Origin: Alteraurantiacibacter hainanensis
GTDB taxonomy: Bacteria > Pseudomonadota > Alphaproteobacteria > Sphingomonadales > Sphingomonadaceae
Reading direction: 5' to 3'
Assembly (NCBI RefSeq): GCF_036321025.1
Contig: NZ_JAZAPB010000002.1
Coordinates: forward strand, 62,001-126,000
DNA: 64,000 nucleotides
Under the pieces are notes generated by a model. It had not been told where the DNA came from and did no database searches. It saw only the letters and a program-made list of their open reading frames with translations. Positions 61,702 through 64,000 of this stretch are shown piece by piece. The position numbers and the translations under genes were made by a program. The stretch's first letter is position 1. Each line of letters opens with the position of its first letter.

Positions 61702-62724
61702 TCAGCCGCCGACGGGGTTGTCGATCAGGAACCAGCCATTGCCCAGCAGGATTTCCAGCGGGCGCGCGTCGTTCTGGTCGATGATGTAATTGTAGAGGTC
61801 GTCGAAATCGGAGCGGGTATCGCCAGCAACCGCAATCACGCACTGCGTTTCCGACAGCGCGGTGCGGCGCGCCTGCTTGGTCTCTCCCGGATAGCGCTCG
61901 ACATAGAGCGAATCGCTGCCTTCGGGGTCGAGACCGGCTGCCACCAGGCGATCGCGCACGGCGCGCGCGTCCACAGGGCCGCGATCGGTCATCCAGGCGA
62001 TGCTCACGTCGCGCATGCGCAGGTCTGCCAGAACGCGTGACAGTTCGGTGTTCATGGCGAGCGGACCGGCAATGGGCACGAGGCCGTCCTCGGGATCGAG
62101 ATCGATCACGACGGTGGGCGAATTGCCCGCGCAATCGCGCCGAACCGGCTGCAGGCTGGTGGGATCGGCCAGCATGGCGGAGGTCATCGGCAGGCCTTCG
62201 CCCAGCGTGCGCATGGCATAGCCGTGCAGCGCGCCATAGCCTTCGCCCGCCGGCATGTTCAGCGCGGCCTGCGCGGCGGAGCGACCGGCGAGACGGTCAG
62301 CTGCGGGATTGGCCGAAGCGGGAGGTTCTGTGAGGGGCTGGCTGGTCGCCAGTTCTTCCGCTGGCTGGGCGGGATCTTCGATGGCCGCAGGCGGAGCCTG
62401 CTCCGGCTCGGCTGCAGCCGGTTCCGGAGCCGAGGGCGCGGCAGCCGGCACCGGCGGTTCGGCTGCGGCGAGGGCAGGGGTGGGCGTCGGAGCCGGAGTT
62501 GGCCGCGCCACCGGAGCGGCCGCGTTCCGGATATCCACCTGTCCGTCCGAACGGGCATCGTCCGACACGCTGTTGCGAACCAGGGCACCACCCCCGGCGA
62601 CGATCGGCAGGGCGGCCGCCGCGATGCATCCCTGCAGCGTCAGCGTGGCCACTCCCACGAAAAGGAGTTTGCCACACGGCACCGGCGCGCGCGTGGCTCT
62701 ATCAAGAGGCCGCAGCTCAGGCAT
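61702..62724 (-). CDS. HAD-like lipoprotein within the CoA-transferase operon
   Basis: The 340-residue protein has a lipoprotein signal (TLTLQGC), a long disordered Pro/Ala/Glu-rich linker (about residues 55-150) and a C-terminal domain that looks like an acid-phosphatase HAD fold: VVIDLDPEDGLVP, IAWMTDRG, and later the Lys-Arg-Arg stretch with VAGDTRSDFDDLYNY. The first Asp pair matches the class B/IIIB DxD nucleophile. It is therefore probably a membrane-anchored phosphatase of the cell envelope. The start overlaps scoA by eight bases, so it is translated from the same message. Its role there is unclear. Confidence 0.78.
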   Translation of the reverse strand: MPELRPLDRATRAPVPCGKLLFVGVATLTLQGCIAAAALPIVAGGGALVRNSVSDDARSDGQVDIRNAAAPVARPTPAPTPTPALAAAEPPVPAAAPSAPEPAAAEPEQAPPAAIEDPAQPAEELATSQPLTEPPASANPAADRLAGRSAAQAALNMPAGEGYGALHGYAMRTLGEGLPMTSAMLADPTSLQPVRRDCAGNSPTVVIDLDPEDGLVPIAGPLAMNTELSRVLADLRMRDVSIAWMTDRGPVDARAVRDRLVAAGLDPEGSDSLYVERYPGETKQARRTALSETQCVIAVAGDTRSDFDDLYNYIIDQNDARPLEILLGNGWFLIDNPVGG

Positions 62725-63436
62725 TTTCGCGCTCGCGCGTGGTGACGAACTCGATCTTCTTGTCGTAGGGCGCGCCCACGACCATGCGATTGATGAAGAC
62801 GCCTGGCAGGTGGATGCAATCGGGGTCCAGCGATCCGGCCGGCACCACTTCCTCCACTTCGGCGACGCAGATCTTGCCGCACGTGGCTGCAGGCTGGTTG
62901 AAGTTGCGGGCCGTCTTGCGGAACACCAGGTTGCCGGTCTCGTCGGCCTTCCATGCCTTGATGATGGAAAGGTCGGCGAAGATCCCCTTTTCAAGGATGT
63001 AGTCTTCCGGCCCGTCGCCGGTATCGAACTGCTTCACTTCCTTGCCCTCGGCCACCTGCGTGCCGACGCCGGTCTTGGTGTAGAAACCGGGAATGCCCGC
63101 GCCGCCGGCCCGCATGCGTTCTGCCAGCGTTCCCTGCGGGCAGAACTCCACTTCCAGCTCTCCGGCAAGGTACTGTCGCTCGAATTCCTTGTTCTCGCCA
63201 ACGTAGGACGAGATCATCTTCGCCACCTGCTTGCTGCGCAGGAGCATGCCGATGCCTTCGTTGTCGATCCCGGCATTGTTGCTGGCGAAGGTGAGGTTCT
63301 TCACGCCGCTGTCCTGGATGGCCTTCAGCAGCCGTTCCGGAATGCCGCACAATCCAAAACCGCCGCTGGCAATCAGCATGCCATCTTTCAGCAGGCCTTC
63401 GAGAGCGGCTTCGGCGGACGGGAAGAGTTTCTGCAT
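62717..63436 (-). CDS. scoA: 3-oxoacid CoA-transferase subunit A
   Basis: The 239-residue alpha subunit has LIASGGFGLCGIPERLLKAI, TFASNNAGIDNEGIGMLL and CPQGTLAERMRAGGAGIPGFYT. It forms the CoA-binding half of the enzyme. The ATG at 63436 gives the normal family start. Confidence 0.93.
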   Translation of the reverse strand: MQKLFPSAEAALEGLLKDGMLIASGGFGLCGIPERLLKAIQDSGVKNLTFASNNAGIDNEGIGMLLRSKQVAKMISSYVGENKEFERQYLAGELEVEFCPQGTLAERMRAGGAGIPGFYTKTGVGTQVAEGKEVKQFDTGDGPEDYILEKGIFADLSIIKAWKADETGNLVFRKTARNFNQPAATCGKICVAEVEEVVPAGSLDPDCIHLPGVFINRMVVGAPYDKKIEFVTTRERENA

Positions 63437-63687
63437 CGCGGCATCCTTGGCAGTGTTCGAAAGGAGTGTTTGCAGCGCATTAGAACCAAGTGTGGCGGCT
63501 GTCACCAGCCAAGGACGCGCGCTCCGCCCATGGAGGGCGATTCGTTGCGCAATGCACAATTCAACCGCCGAAAAGCATGCTGCGCCTGCGAAGTGAAGCG
63601 TCAGCAGTCGATACGCATGGATTTAGAGGTCTGAAATCTAATAAGAACAGATTGCAATTGCGTTTTCTGCAACAACCCGTGTTCTTT

Positions 63688-63790
63688 TCGCACTTGCGAG
63701 ATCGCGGTCATCCGCGCATATCTGCTCGTGCCTTTCAGGCATCCTCTCCCAAAACTTCCAGGCCCGGTCGGCAACGACCGGGCCTTTTTT
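63688..63790 (+). ncRNA. Candidate small RNA with intrinsic terminator
   Basis: In 103 bases there are three small hairpins, TCGC/GCGA (63688-63699), CGCGG/CCGCG with a TCAT loop (63703-63716) and TGCCT/AGGCA (63729-63741), then a C/U-rich unpaired run (63743-63750, CCTCTCCC) and a perfect terminator. The plus-strand genes upstream lie 6 kb away, so the terminator must serve a local transcript. No ORF of convincing form is present. The 5' end is a guess; it could begin up to 40 bases earlier. Confidence 0.55.
63761..63790 (+). terminator. Strong intrinsic terminator
   Basis: GGCCCGGTCG (63761-63770) and CGACCGGGCC (63775-63784) form a perfect 10-base stem with a GCAA tetraloop, followed by six T residues. 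There is no coding gene upstream on this strand. Confidence 0.9.
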
Positions 63791-63916
63791 CTTGCTCGCC
63801 TCAGCCGCCCGCCTGCGCGGGAAATCTCGGCACTATCCCGCTCCCGGCAGGTTTGAATTTCATGCGGCCCGTTCCTAGGTCCGCAATCGAGACAGGATCG
63901 GAGCAAGGACGAGACA

Positions 63917-64000
63917 ATGGCCGAGGCGGATGCAGCGAAAGTGGAAGAGGGTACGGTAAGGCTGCAGGTCGCCGCCGCCCGCCAGGAAGAATCGGGACGC
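63917..64000 (+). CDS. CDC48-type AAA ATPase, 5' end only
   Basis: The window ends 28 codons into this gene. The residues after the first dozen (VRLQVAAARQEESGR) are the characteristic start of the CDC48/VCP-like double AAA ATPases of sphingomonads. CAAGGACGAG precedes the ATG. The rest is outside the window, so the assignment is from the N-terminus alone. Confidence 0.6.
   Translation, partial: MAEADAAKVEEGTVRLQVAAARQEESGR

Overview
The window reads as one chromosomal segment of an alphaproteobacterium of the order Sphingomonadales, most likely Erythrobacteraceae or a close relative. The reasons are high G+C, a serine palmitoyltransferase with its own acyl carrier protein (sphingolipid synthesis), CtrA and DivK cell-cycle regulators, a DksA that has lost most of its zinc cysteines, a DUF4167 protein, and the lptB-rpoN pair. 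The family assignment is an inference from gene content; no rRNA or tRNA gene is present. Coding density is very high and many genes overlap by 4 bases or start on GTG or TTG.

Layout. 0-2.7 kb: hslO, a small secreted protein, queC and a lipoprotein Cu/Zn superoxide dismutase. 2.7-4.15 kb (minus): the remains of a gene-transfer-agent or prophage packaging cluster, in which an intact small terminase gene is followed by a large terminase truncated after its N-terminal third and joined directly to a DUF2793 gene lacking its first codons. 4.3-7.0 kb: a YqaA membrane protein, then an arsenic operon arsR-arsI-arsC-aqpS with no energy-driven pump. 7.0-9.5 kb (minus): OsmC, serine palmitoyltransferase, its carrier protein and DivK. 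9.6-12.8 kb: an overlapping operon DUF3572-HAD-RidA-GDPD-FemAB-like. 12.9-18.8 kb: Sel1, dksA, two PilZ proteins, an orphan oligopeptide-type binding lipoprotein, DUF4112 and the tryptophan-degrading pair kynA-kynU. 18.9-30.1 kb: HNH nuclease, gluQRS, HIG1 protein, PduO-type adenosyltransferase, mutS, malic enzyme, SLC13 permease, SDR and trmB. 30.2-32.2 kb: MscS channel and ctrA.

32.3-38.7 kb is the most accessory-looking stretch: orphan small ORFs, a DEAD-box helicase, a MarR/SnoaL divergent pair with clear operators, a small secreted Cys protein, an acyltransferase and a decayed GNAT gene. 38.7-45.4 kb: AI-2E family transporter, rpoN and lptB, a BON-MscS channel and an OmpA protein with a 28-proline linker. 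45.4-47.2 kb: a nitric-oxide type cluster (NsrR-like regulator divergent from a truncated haemoglobin, a membrane protein and a DUF1971 cupin). 47.3-56.0 kb is mostly housekeeping: ppa, a flavin monooxygenase, hisS-prfA-prmC, DUF4167, lnt and metK. 56.0-61.0 kb: DUF418, then a GbsR-type regulator with two membrane proteins and an MFS transporter, then a GST. 61.0-63.4 kb: succinyl/3-oxoacid CoA-transferase subunits split by a lipoprotein of HAD type. The end holds a probable small RNA with a strong terminator and the first codons of a CDC48-type ATPase.

The observations I would follow first are the gutted packaging cluster (2.75-4.07 kb), the unannotated structured RNA at 63.69-63.79 kb, the matched GbsR operators at 60.18 and 59.55 kb, the NsrR operators at 46.73-46.80 kb and the pump-free arsenic operon. 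I did not find a CRISPR array, an insertion sequence, an integrase or an obviously novel defence system.
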